7,311 bases of DNA. It comes from an uncultured Lachnospiraceae bacterium (GTDB lineage Bacteria; Bacillota; Clostridia; Lachnospirales; Lachnospiraceae). Where the stretch lies: positions 1 through 7,311 of the forward strand of contig CANPZR010000127.1 of assembly GCA_947589175.1 (NCBI GenBank). The letters run 5' to 3'. The notes below the pieces were generated by a model that made no database searches, had not been told where the DNA came from, and saw only the letters and a program-made list of their open reading frames with translations. Position 1 is the first letter of the stretch. Every line of letters starts with the position of its first letter. This document shows, piece after piece, positions 1-6,539 of this stretch. The position numbers and the translations under genes are program-made.

Positions 1-54
1 GACCGCCCAGAGCAGCGCTGCTGCCGCGGCCACGCATTTGAATTTTTTCGTCAT
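1..54 (-). CDS. N-terminus of an exported protein (partial, signal peptide only)
   Basis: Only the first 18 codons are inside the window; the gene runs off the left edge. They read MTKKFKCVAAAAALLWAV, with a positively charged start (K3, K4, K6) followed by an alanine/leucine-rich hydrophobic stretch. This is the n-region and h-region of a Sec signal peptide or signal anchor. The start is ATG at 54, supported by the Shine-Dalgarno-like AAGGGA at 62-67 with a 7-nt spacer. A TATAAT box lies about 50 bp upstream. No cleavage site is visible, so secretion, lipoprotein anchoring and membrane anchoring cannot be told apart. The mature function is unknown. Confidence 0.6.
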   Translation of the reverse strand, partial: MTKKFKCVAAAAALLWAV

Positions 55-103
55 TACGCAATCCCTTCTTTCAAAAAACATCCGTAAAAATACATGTTTC
101 AAA

Positions 104-109
104 ATTATA
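104..109 (-). promoter_or_regulatory. -10 box of a probable promoter for the gene leaving at position 1
   Basis: The minus strand carries a perfect TATAAT at 104-109, about 50 bp before the ATG at 54, in AT-rich DNA. There is no good -35: with 16-18 bp spacing the hexamers are AT-rich and poor matches to TTGACA. The call therefore rests on the -10 box and its position. No hairpin with a T-run lies between the gene ending at 189 and this box, so read-through from upstream is possible. Confidence 0.4.
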
Positions 110-188
110 TCTACTAAAAGGATTGCCGATTTTTTTTATTTTATACATACATGATTTCTGTAAGCATTTTGTAATTGTTTATTGTTTT

Positions 189-1037
189 TCAATTAGCATC
201 TCGATTTTTTCCCCAATTTTGTAATACTTGATTTGCTTCTTCCCATTTTAAATTATCTGACAGCGCTAACAAATCGTATACTTCGCATAAATTATGACCA
301 TTAGATAGTTTCATCAAAAAATGAAGACCATTTGCAGAAAAATAACTATTTAATAAATCCGATTCTTCTATATGCAGCACTTGAAGCAATTTATTATAAA
401 ACTTCATTTCGGAGAAGTACGCATTAGATTGCTGCTTAATTTCACCATCCTCGTTTTTTAAATCAGCCCCTTGATTATTTTTCCCTGCCATTATTTTAAG
501 TGTTAAAGATTCAGTAATCCCTTCATCCAAAGATACACCTATTTGAAAAAAATGAGTTCCTTTGTATCTATAATCTACTCGAAAACCGCGTCTGGGGCAA
601 TCAAGATTTTTCAAAATGTACCCGATTGCCAATGCAAACATTGCATCGTAATTTTTGCCATAATATAACCGAGCCATAAACTTTAAATATACAGCTTCAG
701 AGATACCATCAAATAATTCGTCTAAAGTTATCTTTTTTTTAACTACAAGATCGGTTTTTTTGTAAAAATCCTCAATATCCTTATCTGTAATATTTTCTTC
801 TTCAAACTCATCCGCAGCTTTTTCAAGAAGCACAGAGCCCATTGTCCTCATTAATACGTCATTTTCACGGTTAAAAGAACAAAATAATGGCAATACTAAA
901 ACTTTCGTGAATTTATCTATTTCTTCCCGATTCTGTATTTTTTTGCACCAATAACATCCAATTATGGTAAAAAACTCAATTTGAGTTTCCCACATATCTG
1001 ACATTTCTTCTTCTAAACATTTTCTTAAGCAAATCAT
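189..1037 (-). CDS. Hypothetical protein, AT-rich orphan gene behind fabF
   Basis: I do not recognise this 282-residue protein. It is probably cytosolic: no signal peptide or clear membrane segment is visible. It is rich in Lys, Glu, Asn and Phe. Residues 20-33 contain a C28-x-x-C31 pair (GCYWCKK) after a short hydrophobic run, which recalls a thioredoxin-like or metal-binding CxxC. The remainder does not read as a thioredoxin fold, so no function is claimed. Other cysteines lie at 3, 7, 53, 147 and 251. A GTG at 1058 would extend the frame by 7 residues and overlap the fabF stop. ATG 1037 is preferred because GAGGGAG lies 8 nt upstream. Sample lines are about 25-37% G+C against about 67% in fabF, and codons are A/T-ending, suggesting acquisition by transfer. 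It starts 17 bp after fabF on the same strand with no visible terminator between, so it is probably co-transcribed. Confidence 0.7.
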   Translation of the reverse strand: MICLRKCLEEEMSDMWETQIEFFTIIGCYWCKKIQNREEIDKFTKVLVLPLFCSFNRENDVLMRTMGSVLLEKAADEFEEENITDKDIEDFYKKTDLVVKKKITLDELFDGISEAVYLKFMARLYYGKNYDAMFALAIGYILKNLDCPRRGFRVDYRYKGTHFFQIGVSLDEGITESLTLKIMAGKNNQGADLKNEDGEIKQQSNAYFSEMKFYNKLLQVLHIEESDLLNSYFSANGLHFLMKLSNGHNLCEVYDLLALSDNLKWEEANQVLQNWGKNRDAN

Positions 1038-1045
1038 AGTATTTT

Positions 1046-1052
1046 CTCCCTC
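1046..1052 (-). promoter_or_regulatory. Ribosome binding site that fixes the orphan gene start
   Basis: GAGGGAG lies 8 nt before ATG 1037. It falls inside the extension that the alternative GTG start at 1058 would translate, so the shorter 282-residue product is the better call. The site lies immediately before the fabF stop codon in position, so ribosomes ending fabF would terminate a few bases from it and translational coupling is possible. Confidence 0.6.
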
Positions 1053-1054
1053 AA

Positions 1055-2308
1055 TCACCCTTCATACTTTTTAAAAATCACGCTGGAGTTCTGCCCGCCG
1101 AAACCAAAGGAATTGCTCATGGCAACACGGACTTCTTTCTGAATGGTTTTCCTCGGCACATAATTCAGCGGAACGCAGGCCTCGTCCACATGCTCCAGAT
1201 TCAGCGTCGGCGGAATCACGCCCTCGCGGATACACTGGATACAGGTGATGGCCTCGGTGATGCCGCCCGCGCCCATCATATGGCCCGTGGCCCCCTTGGT
1301 AGAGGTCACCGCCATTTCCTTCGCGTGCTCGCCGAACAGGCTGGCGATAGCATTTGTTTCAATGGGATCGCCGGTGGGCGTCGCCGTTCCGTGTGTATTT
1401 ATATAATCCACGTCCTCCAGCTGCAGCCCGGCATTTTCCACCGCTTTTTCCATGCAGAAAATAGCGCCGATTCCGTCCGGGTGGGGGCTGGTGACATGAT
1501 ATCCGTCGGTGCAGTTGGAAAAGCCCGCCAGCTCCGCCAGAATCTCCGCGCCGCGCGCCTTTGCGTGTTCTTCCGTTTCAATAATCAGCGCGCCGCCGCC
1601 CTCGCCGATGACAAAGCCGTCCCGGTCGCTGTCGAAGGGCCGGCTGGCCCCCTGCGGATCGTCGTTGTTGGTGGACAGGGCGTGAGCCGATGAAAGTCCC
1701 AGAATAAACAGCGGTGACAGCGCGGACTCAGTTCCCATAGCGAGCACTGCGTCCGCCTGGCCGGACAGCAGAATCATGCAGGCCGTGCTGATGGCGTCGC
1801 CGCCGGAGGAGCACGCCGTGCTCACCGTCAGGCTCGGTCCCCGATAGCCCTTTTCAATGGCGATCTGGGCTGCTGCCTCGTTTCCAATGATTTTCGGCAC
1901 AAAACGGGGACTCACCTTTTTGTGCTCGCCCTTGCTGACGCCGTCCTGCGTCTCGGCAATCGGCGAGATTCCGCCGAGCGCCGTGCCGACCACGATTCCC
2001 ATGCGCTCCGGCTCGGCGATGTCCTCTCCCGCCTGGGCGATAGCCTCTATGGCGGCCGCAAAGCCGTACTGCATGAACACGTCCATCTCCCGCGTCAGCT
2101 TTTTGGACATATAAGCCTCCGCGTCAAAATTCTTGACCTCCGCCGCAATCTTGACAGGGAGCTCCGTCGTGTCAAAACGGGTAATGGGAGCGACGCCGCA
2201 CTGGCCCGCCACCACATTTTCCCAATATTCCTTCACGCCGATTCCGATCGGCGTCACCGCGCCCATGCCGGTAATGACAAGGCGGCTATTCTTCGTCTTC
2301 AGCTTCAT
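1055..2308 (-). CDS. fabF: Beta-ketoacyl-ACP synthase II (KAS II, FabF type)
   Basis: A condensing enzyme of type II fatty acid synthesis: it joins malonyl-ACP to acyl-ACP with loss of CO2, in the cytosol. The 417 residues match the usual FabF length (about 410-420). The N-terminus holds RLVITGMGAVTPIG (9-22). The nucleophile is C166 in STACSSGG (163-170). The catalytic histidines are H306 in NTHGTATPTGD and H343 in TKGATGHMMGAGG, with conserved K338. The C-terminus has SNSFGFGGQNSSVIF (398-412). The Cys-His-His triad indicates a decarboxylating KAS I/II enzyme, not FabH. The open frame extends 34 codons further into the ligase gene, but ATG 2308 is chosen because AAGGAG lies 10 nt upstream and homologous proteins begin close to this point. 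The start overlaps the ligase gene by 23 bp. No ACP, fabD, fabG or fabZ is present, so this copy stands outside a standard fab cluster within this window. It could be a second, specialised KAS rather than the housekeeping one. Confidence 0.93.
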   Translation of the reverse strand: MKLKTKNSRLVITGMGAVTPIGIGVKEYWENVVAGQCGVAPITRFDTTELPVKIAAEVKNFDAEAYMSKKLTREMDVFMQYGFAAAIEAIAQAGEDIAEPERMGIVVGTALGGISPIAETQDGVSKGEHKKVSPRFVPKIIGNEAAAQIAIEKGYRGPSLTVSTACSSGGDAISTACMILLSGQADAVLAMGTESALSPLFILGLSSAHALSTNNDDPQGASRPFDSDRDGFVIGEGGGALIIETEEHAKARGAEILAELAGFSNCTDGYHVTSPHPDGIGAIFCMEKAVENAGLQLEDVDYINTHGTATPTGDPIETNAIASLFGEHAKEMAVTSTKGATGHMMGAGGITEAITCIQCIREGVIPPTLNLEHVDEACVPLNYVPRKTIQKEVRVAMSNSFGFGGQNSSVIFKKYEG

Positions 2309-3974
2309 TCCAGTCGTTCTCCTTAATTTCTTTTCTGCGAATCTTGCCGCTGATGGTCTTGGGAAGCTCCTTGGTGAAATCAAGAATCTTCGGCCACTTG
2401 TAGGACGCAATATTTTTCTTCAGCGATTTCATAATTTCATTTTTCAATTTGTCGGACGCCTCGGCTCCGTTCGTCAGCACGATGCTCGCCTTGATGGCCT
2501 GGCCGCGGATCGGATCCGGCACAGATGTCACAGCGCACTCCAACACATACGGGAGCTTCATGATTTCATTTTCAATCTCAAACGGCCCGATGCGGTAGCC
2601 GCTGGACTTGATCACATCGTCCGTCCGGCCCACATACCACAGATAGCCGTCCTCGTCATAGTAGGCGGTGTCGCCCGTGTGATAATAGCCGTCATGCCAG
2701 GACGCCTCCGTCTTTTCCTCGTCGCCGTAATATTCCACAAAAAGTCCGTTGGGAGCGCCGTTCTCCGTGCAGATTACGATTTCTCCCTCTTCCTCCGGTC
2801 CCGCCAGCGTGCCGTCCGGCAGCATGACCTTGACGTCGTACTGCGGCGACGGCTTGCCCATAGAGCCGGGCTTCGGCGTCGTCCCCACCAGGTTTCCGAT
2901 CAAAAGCGTCGTTTCCGTCTGACCGAATCCCTCCATCAAGGTCAGTCCGGTCTTGGCGCGGAATTTTTCAAAAATCTCCGGATTCAGCGCCTCGCCCGCC
3001 GTCGTGACCTGCTGCAGCGACGAGAGGTCGTACTGATCCAGTTTCAAATGAACCATGACGCGGTACACCGTGGGCGGCGCGCAGAACGTCGTAATTTTAT
3101 ATTTTTCAATCATGCGCAGAATTTCTTTTGCGTCAAAATCGTCAAAATCATAGGTGAAAATAGCCGCCTCGCAGAGCCACTGTCCGTATATTTTGCCCCA
3201 CAGCGCCTTTCCCCAGCCCGTGTCGGAAATGGCGAAATGGATTCCGTCCGGATCCACCTTGTGCCAATATTTGGCCGTCACATAGTGCCCCAGCGGGTAC
3301 TTGAAATTGTGCGTGGTAATTTTCGGATAGGACGTAGTGCCGGAGGTAAAAAACATGAACGAAACGTCGTCTCCGTGAATGGCGTTCTCGCCCCTCGGAC
3401 GCTTAAAATGACTGGAAAAATATTTGACTTCCTTATTAAAGCTCCTCCAGCCCTTGCGGCTGGCGCCCACCATAATCTTCGCCTTCAGATCCTTGTAGGT
3501 GCGCGTCGCCTTGTCCACCTCGCGGGACACCGGACCGTCCGCGGTACAAAGAATCGCGTCCACGTTCGCCGCCTTAAAGCGATATTCAAAATCGGACTTC
3601 AAGAGAAGATTCGTCGCCGGAATCGCTATCGCCCCGATCTTGTGAAGGGCCAGAATGGCAAACCAGAACTGATAGTGCCGCTTCAGCACGAGCATGACGC
3701 GGTCCCCCTTGCGAATCCCAAGAAACTGTAAATAATTGGCCACCTTGGAAGAATAGCGGGACATCTCGTAAAAGGTAAAGGAACGCTCCTTCCCCTCCTT
3801 GGAAATATGAAGCATCGCCACCTTGTCCGGGCACTTCTTCGCCAGCTTATCCACAACATCGTAAGCAAAGTTGAAATTGTCGTCATTGACAAATTCAATA
3901 TGCTTCAACACGCCATTTTCATCTTCTTCCACCTTGATAAAAGGTGCTGCAACCGCATCCTTATTCATGCTCAT
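2286..3974 (-). CDS. Medium-chain acyl-CoA ligase, AMP-forming (ACSM-like)
   Basis: An adenylate-forming enzyme that activates a carboxylic acid with ATP to an acyl-adenylate and transfers it to CoA. The 562 residues carry the superfamily motifs in order: P-loop FFTSGTTSYPKIT (208-220), SDTGWGKALWG (250-260), TAGEALNPE (325-333), GFGQTETT (349-356), YHTGD (431-435), GRTDDVIKSSGYRIGPFEIE (449-468) and the catalytic lysine K544 in TISGKIRR. The DTGWGK block, PGSMGKPSPQYDV (369-381) and SSGYRIGPFE are typical of the ACSM/butyrate-CoA ligase branch rather than acetyl-CoA synthetase. The exact acid cannot be read from sequence; medium-chain, branched and aromatic acids are all possible. The P-loop has TSYPKIT where many relatives have TGxPKG. 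Three ATGs crowd the start (3983, 3974, 3968). ATG 3974 is preferred because AAAGGA lies 8 nt before it, while the same site abuts 3983. It is the first gene of the unit with fabF and is read from the promoter at 4069-4097. Confidence 0.88.
   Translation of the reverse strand: MSMNKDAVAAPFIKVEEDENGVLKHIEFVNDDNFNFAYDVVDKLAKKCPDKVAMLHISKEGKERSFTFYEMSRYSSKVANYLQFLGIRKGDRVMLVLKRHYQFWFAILALHKIGAIAIPATNLLLKSDFEYRFKAANVDAILCTADGPVSREVDKATRTYKDLKAKIMVGASRKGWRSFNKEVKYFSSHFKRPRGENAIHGDDVSFMFFTSGTTSYPKITTHNFKYPLGHYVTAKYWHKVDPDGIHFAISDTGWGKALWGKIYGQWLCEAAIFTYDFDDFDAKEILRMIEKYKITTFCAPPTVYRVMVHLKLDQYDLSSLQQVTTAGEALNPEIFEKFRAKTGLTLMEGFGQTETTLLIGNLVGTTPKPGSMGKPSPQYDVKVMLPDGTLAGPEEEGEIVICTENGAPNGLFVEYYGDEEKTEASWHDGYYHTGDTAYYDEDGYLWYVGRTDDVIKSSGYRIGPFEIENEIMKLPYVLECAVTSVPDPIRGQAIKASIVLTNGAEASDKLKNEIMKSLKKNIASYKWPKILDFTKELPKTISGKIRRKEIKENDWNEAEDEE
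2319..2324 (-). promoter_or_regulatory. Ribosome binding site of fabF, inside the ligase gene
   Basis: AAGGAG lies 10 nt before ATG 2308 and is embedded in the last codons of the ligase. It decides the fabF start and makes translational coupling of the two products likely, because ribosomes finishing the ligase pass through the fabF initiation region. Confidence 0.7.
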
Positions 3975-3982
3975 GAGCGACA

Positions 3983-3988
3983 TCCTTT
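3983..3988 (-). promoter_or_regulatory. Ribosome binding site of the acyl-CoA ligase
   Basis: AAAGGA with an 8-nt spacer to ATG 3974. It ends on the A of ATG 3983, so that ATG is very unlikely to be the start. It is preceded by a purine-rich stretch (AG-rich, 3987-4003) on the minus strand. Confidence 0.55.
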
Positions 3989-4037
3989 CTTTTTTTCTTC
4001 TTTCTAATAAACCGCCATTTTTCGTGTTTTTCCGTAC

Positions 4038-4058
4038 AAGTAGTTTTAAAAACCACTT
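4038..4058. promoter_or_regulatory. Near-perfect 21-bp palindrome, candidate operator of the ligase-fabF unit
   Basis: Arms AAGTAGTTTT (4038-4047) and AAAACCACTT (4049-4058) are inverted repeats around a single central base, with one mismatch (4042/4054). The element starts about 5 bp downstream of the expected transcription start of the ligase promoter, a classic place for a repressor to block. The 10-bp arms and one-base centre fit a dimeric helix-turn-helix protein better than an RNA hairpin, which would have almost no loop. The arms do not match the FapR or FabT sites as I remember them, and no regulator gene lies in the window, so the binding protein is unknown. Confidence 0.5.
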
Positions 4059-4068
4059 ATCAAAGTTT

Positions 4069-4097
4069 AGATTACATCATACCTAATGTTTTGTCAA
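4069..4097 (-). promoter_or_regulatory. Promoter of the ligase-fabF unit
   Basis: A perfect -35 box TTGACA at 4092-4097, a 17-bp spacer, then TAATCT at 4069-4074 as a weak -10 (three of six consensus bases). The expected transcription start is near 4062, about 88 nt before the ligase ATG. A strong -35 with a poor -10 would suit a promoter that is tuned or activator-assisted. Confidence 0.5.
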
Positions 4098-4136
4098 TGA
4101 AAAAACATAAAAACATCCAGAAAATTTAGGCAAATG

Positions 4137-4165
4137 TTGAATTTTTACATTATATATGATAGAAT
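4137..4165 (+). promoter_or_regulatory. Extended -10 promoter of nfnAB
   Basis: TTGAAT at 4137-4142, a 17-bp spacer, and TAGAAT at 4160-4165 preceded by TGA at 4157-4159, which is the TGn extended -10 motif. The expected start of transcription is near 4172, leaving a leader of about 47 nt before ATG 4219. It faces away from the ligase promoter; the two -35 boxes are about 40 bp apart. Confidence 0.65.
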
Positions 4166-4202
4166 TGAAGCGCTAACTGATTATATCCACGGAACAGAGA
4201 AT

Positions 4203-4207
4203 GGAGG
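4203..4207 (+). promoter_or_regulatory. Ribosome binding site that fixes the nfnA start
   Basis: GGAGG with an 11-nt spacer to ATG 4219. An in-frame ATG at 4201 overlaps this site and would add 6 residues (MEDVLK). That ATG has no Shine-Dalgarno of its own, so ATG 4219 is preferred. Confidence 0.65.
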
Positions 4208-4218
4208 ATGTATTAAAG

Positions 4219-5061
4219 ATGTTCAAGATTTTAGAGAAAAAGTCCCTGAATCCGACTGTTGCCAAAATGACAGTGGATGCTCCATTGATTGCCAGGAAGG
4301 CAGAGCCGGGACAGTTTATCATTTTCCGCGCGAAGGAAGACAGCGAGCGGATTCCTCTCACCATCGCGGACTTTGACAGAGAGGCCGGCACGGTCACGAT
4401 TATTTACCAGATCGTGGGAGCCGGTACTATGGAACTGGACACGCTGAATGAGGGAGATTTTATCCACGACTTTGTGGGGCCCCTGGGCGTTCCCACCCAC
4501 ACGGAGGGCTTGAAAAAGGTAGCCGTTGTGGGCGGCGGCGTGGGATGCGCGATCGCGTACCCGGTCACCAAAAAGCTGCATGATCAGGGCGCGGAGGTAC
4601 ACGCCATCGTCGGCTTTAGGAGCCAGGATCTGGTCATTCTGGAGGACGAGTTCAAGGCGGCCAGCGACAAGCTCGTCATGATGACGGACGACGGCAGCTA
4701 CGGCGAAAAGGGCCTTGTTACGGACGCTCTGGAAAAGCTGATTCAGGAGGGCAACCAGTACGACGAGGTCATCGCCATCGGTCCCTTGATTATGATGAAG
4801 TTCGTCTGCCTGACCACGAAAAAATACGATATCAAGACCGTTGTCAGCATGAACCCGATTATGATTGACGGTACCGGCATGTGCGGCGGATGCCGTCTGA
4901 CGGTGGGCGGAGAGACCAAATTCGCCTGCGTGGACGGACCGGATTTCGACGGCCATCTGGTGGATTTTGACGAAGCCATGCACCGCGGCACCATGTATAA
5001 AGAGTTTGAGACTCATGCCAGAGAAGAAGCATGCAGGCTATTAGAGAAGGGGGACAAGTAA
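4219..5061 (+). CDS. nfnA: NfnA, small subunit of NADH-dependent ferredoxin:NADP+ oxidoreductase
   Basis: A 280-residue flavoprotein of the ferredoxin-NADP reductase/dihydroorotate dehydrogenase electron-transfer family. In Nfn complexes this subunit binds FAD, NAD(H) and a [2Fe-2S] cluster. An N-terminal FAD-binding barrel includes ERIPLTIADFD (43-53, R44 being the flavin-contacting arginine of the family). A nucleotide-binding domain starts with VAVVGGGVGCAIAYP (101-115). The C-terminal cluster loop DGTGMCGGCR...FAC has C222, C225 and C237. Nfn [2Fe-2S] clusters are reported to use three cysteines plus an aspartate, for which D217 is a candidate. Length and motifs are complete. nfnB follows 2 bp after the stop, as in other nfnAB operons. 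Alternatives are the names SudB or the electron-transfer subunit of a dihydroorotate or glutamate synthase-like enzyme. No pyrD is present, and the NfnB partner argues against dihydroorotate dehydrogenase. Confidence 0.85.
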   Translation: MFKILEKKSLNPTVAKMTVDAPLIARKAEPGQFIIFRAKEDSERIPLTIADFDREAGTVTIIYQIVGAGTMELDTLNEGDFIHDFVGPLGVPTHTEGLKKVAVVGGGVGCAIAYPVTKKLHDQGAEVHAIVGFRSQDLVILEDEFKAASDKLVMMTDDGSYGEKGLVTDALEKLIQEGNQYDEVIAIGPLIMMKFVCLTTKKYDIKTVVSMNPIMIDGTGMCGGCRLTVGGETKFACVDGPDFDGHLVDFDEAMHRGTMYKEFETHAREEACRLLEKGDK

Positions 5062-5063
5062 TC

Positions 5064-6464
5064 ATGGCAGAACGTAATATGGATATGAACAAATGTCCTA
5101 TGCCGGTCCAGGATCCGGATGTGAGAAATAAAAACTTTAACGAGGTAGCCCTTGGGTACACCTATGACATGGCGGTCGGCGAGGCGCGCCGCTGCCTGAA
5201 TTGTAAAAATAAGCCCTGCGTCAGCGCCTGTCCGGTGCAGATCGACATTCCGGCTTTTATTGAAAAAGTGGCAAATGAAGACATGGAAGGCGCTTTCGAG
5301 GAGCTTTCCAAATCCACCTCCCTTCCGGCTGTCTGCGGACGCGTGTGCCCGCAGGAGACACAGTGCGAGGGCAAGTGCGTGCGCGGCATCAAGGGCGAGC
5401 CGGTCGGCATCGGACGCCTGGAGCGTTTCGTGGCGGACTACCACAGAGAGCACAGCAGCGAGACGCCGGTGAAGCCGGAGCCGAACGGCCACAAGGTAGC
5501 AATCATCGGCGCGGGCCCCAGCGGCCTGACGACGGCGGGCGACCTCGCCAAGATGGGATATGAGGTCACGATTTATGAGGCGCTCCACCTCGCAGGCGGC
5601 GTGCTTGTCTACGGAATCCCGGAATTTCGTCTTCCGAAGGCAATCGTGCAGAAGGAGATTGACAACCTGAAGGCGATCGGCGTAGACATTCAGACCAACA
5701 TGGTAATCGGAAAGGTGCTGACCATCGACGAGCTCTTTGAGATGGGCAACGAGGCGATTTTCGTGGGATCCGGAGCCGGACTTCCCCGCTTTATGAATAT
5801 TCCGGGCGAGAGCTTGAAGGGCGTTTATTCCGCCAATGAGTTCCTCACCCGCATCAATCTGATGAAGGCCTATGTAGACGGCAGCAAGACGCCGATTCAG
5901 CACGCGAAGAAGGTCGCTGTTGTCGGCGGCGGAAACGTGGCTATGGACGCGGCCCGCAGCGCTAAGCGCCTGGGCGCCGAGGAGGTCTACATCGTATATC
6001 GCCGTGGCATGGAGGAGCTCCCTGCCCGTAAAGAGGAAGTTGAGCACGCTGTCGAGGAGGGCATTATCTTCAAGACGCTCAACAATCCGGTCGAGATTCT
6101 CGGCAACGACGAGGGACTTGTCTGTGGCATGAAATGTATCGAGATGGAGCTGGGCGAGCCAGATGAGAGCGGACGCCGCCGTCCGGTAGAGAAGCCGGGC
6201 AGCGAGTTTGTCCTGGATGTGGACAGCGTCATCATGTCCATCGGAACCAGCCCGAACCCGTTAATCCGTTCCACGACGCCGGGCCTGGAGGCAAACCGCC
6301 ACGGATGCCTGATTACCAAAGATGATTCCGGCCTCACCACCCGCGACGGCGTGTACGCCGGAGGCGACGCTGTGACCGGAGCCGCAACCGTCATTCTCGC
6401 TATGGGCGCTGGAAAGGCCGCTGCGAAAGCGATTGACGAGGCGATTCGCGGAAAAGGGAATTGA
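5064..6464 (+). CDS. nfnB: NfnB, large subunit of NADH-dependent ferredoxin:NADP+ oxidoreductase (glutamate synthase small-subunit family)
   Basis: A 466-residue iron-sulfur flavoenzyme. With NfnA it catalyses reversible, flavin-based electron bifurcation: 2 NADP+ reduced with NADH plus two reduced ferredoxins. Eight cysteines in two groups, CLNCKNKPCVSAC (C44, C47, C52, C56) and CGRVCPQETQCEGKC (C91, C95, C101, C105), fit two [4Fe-4S] clusters. In Nfn one cluster is ligated by three Cys and a Glu; the GEPVGIG segment (111-117) holds a candidate Glu. The FAD site is VAIIGAGPSGLTTAG (145-159), the NADP(H) site is VAVVGGGNVAMDAA (284-297) with VYRR at 311-314, and the second FAD contact is YAGGDAVTGAATVILAMGAG (431-450). 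ATG 5064 has AAGGGGG 10 nt upstream; an upstream ATG (5031) lies in nfnA without its own site. Such genes are often labelled gltA, but no glutamate synthase large subunit is present and nfnA is adjacent, so Nfn is preferred. Confidence 0.87.
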   Translation: MAERNMDMNKCPMPVQDPDVRNKNFNEVALGYTYDMAVGEARRCLNCKNKPCVSACPVQIDIPAFIEKVANEDMEGAFEELSKSTSLPAVCGRVCPQETQCEGKCVRGIKGEPVGIGRLERFVADYHREHSSETPVKPEPNGHKVAIIGAGPSGLTTAGDLAKMGYEVTIYEALHLAGGVLVYGIPEFRLPKAIVQKEIDNLKAIGVDIQTNMVIGKVLTIDELFEMGNEAIFVGSGAGLPRFMNIPGESLKGVYSANEFLTRINLMKAYVDGSKTPIQHAKKVAVVGGGNVAMDAARSAKRLGAEEVYIVYRRGMEELPARKEEVEHAVEEGIIFKTLNNPVEILGNDEGLVCGMKCIEMELGEPDESGRRRPVEKPGSEFVLDVDSVIMSIGTSPNPLIRSTTPGLEANRHGCLITKDDSGLTTRDGVYAGGDAVTGAATVILAMGAGKAAAKAIDEAIRGKGN

Positions 6465-6472
6465 TCGTAAAT

Positions 6473-6488
6473 CGCTCTGATATGAGCG
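6473..6488 (+). repeat. Small hairpin within a short direct repeat after nfnB
   Basis: CGCTC (6473-6477) and GAGCG (6484-6488) form a 5-bp stem with a 6-nt loop, 8 bp after the nfnB stop. The octamer CGTAAATC occurs at 6466-6473 and again at 6487-6494, flanking the hairpin. There is no T-run, so it is not a terminator. It may stabilise the mRNA end or be chance. Confidence 0.25.
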
Positions 6489-6509
6489 TAAATCAATATT
6501 TCTTATAAT

Positions 6510-6535
6510 AAAAGGGGCTCGCGCGGGCCCCTTTT
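6510..6535. terminator. Bidirectional intrinsic terminator between nfnB and the small repeat ORF
   Basis: AAAAGGGGC (6510-6518) pairs with GCCCCTTTT (6527-6535). C6520-G6525 and a T6519-G6526 wobble extend the stem to a GCGC tetraloop. The GC-rich core flanked by A4 and T4 works on either strand. It ends the nfnAB transcript on the plus strand and lies 4 bp after the stop of the 34-codon ORF on the minus strand. Confidence 0.85.
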
Positions 6536-6539
6536 GAAT

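Noticed and set aside
913..984. Thioredoxin-like active site (GCYWCKK) in the orphan protein
   Set aside because: The CxxC follows a hydrophobic run as in thioredoxins, but there is no recognisable cis-proline segment or the rest of the fold, so it is only noted as a motif.
2309..2410. N-terminal extension of FabF by 34 residues
   Set aside because: The extension is an Arg/Pro-rich read-through of ligase codons in another frame, whereas ATG 2308 has AAGGAG 10 nt upstream and gives the normal FabF length.
2133..3731. Long plus-strand open frame (about 532 codons) opposite fabF and the ligase
   Set aside because: It runs antisense through two complete genes with all catalytic motifs, translates to an Arg/His/Val-rich sequence with no recognisable domain, and is explained by GC-rich codon use in the true genes.
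4069..4088. Possible FapR-type site (TTAG...CTAA) over the -10 region of the ligase promoter
   Set aside because: Only four outer bases on each side are symmetrical and the interior does not match the FapR consensus as I remember it, so it is not distinguishable from chance in AT-rich DNA.
5013..6047. Minus-strand open frame (about 344 codons) opposite nfnB
   Set aside because: It is a shadow of nfnB: a low-complexity His/Arg/Ala-rich translation, no plausible domains, and coding evidence is entirely on the other strand.
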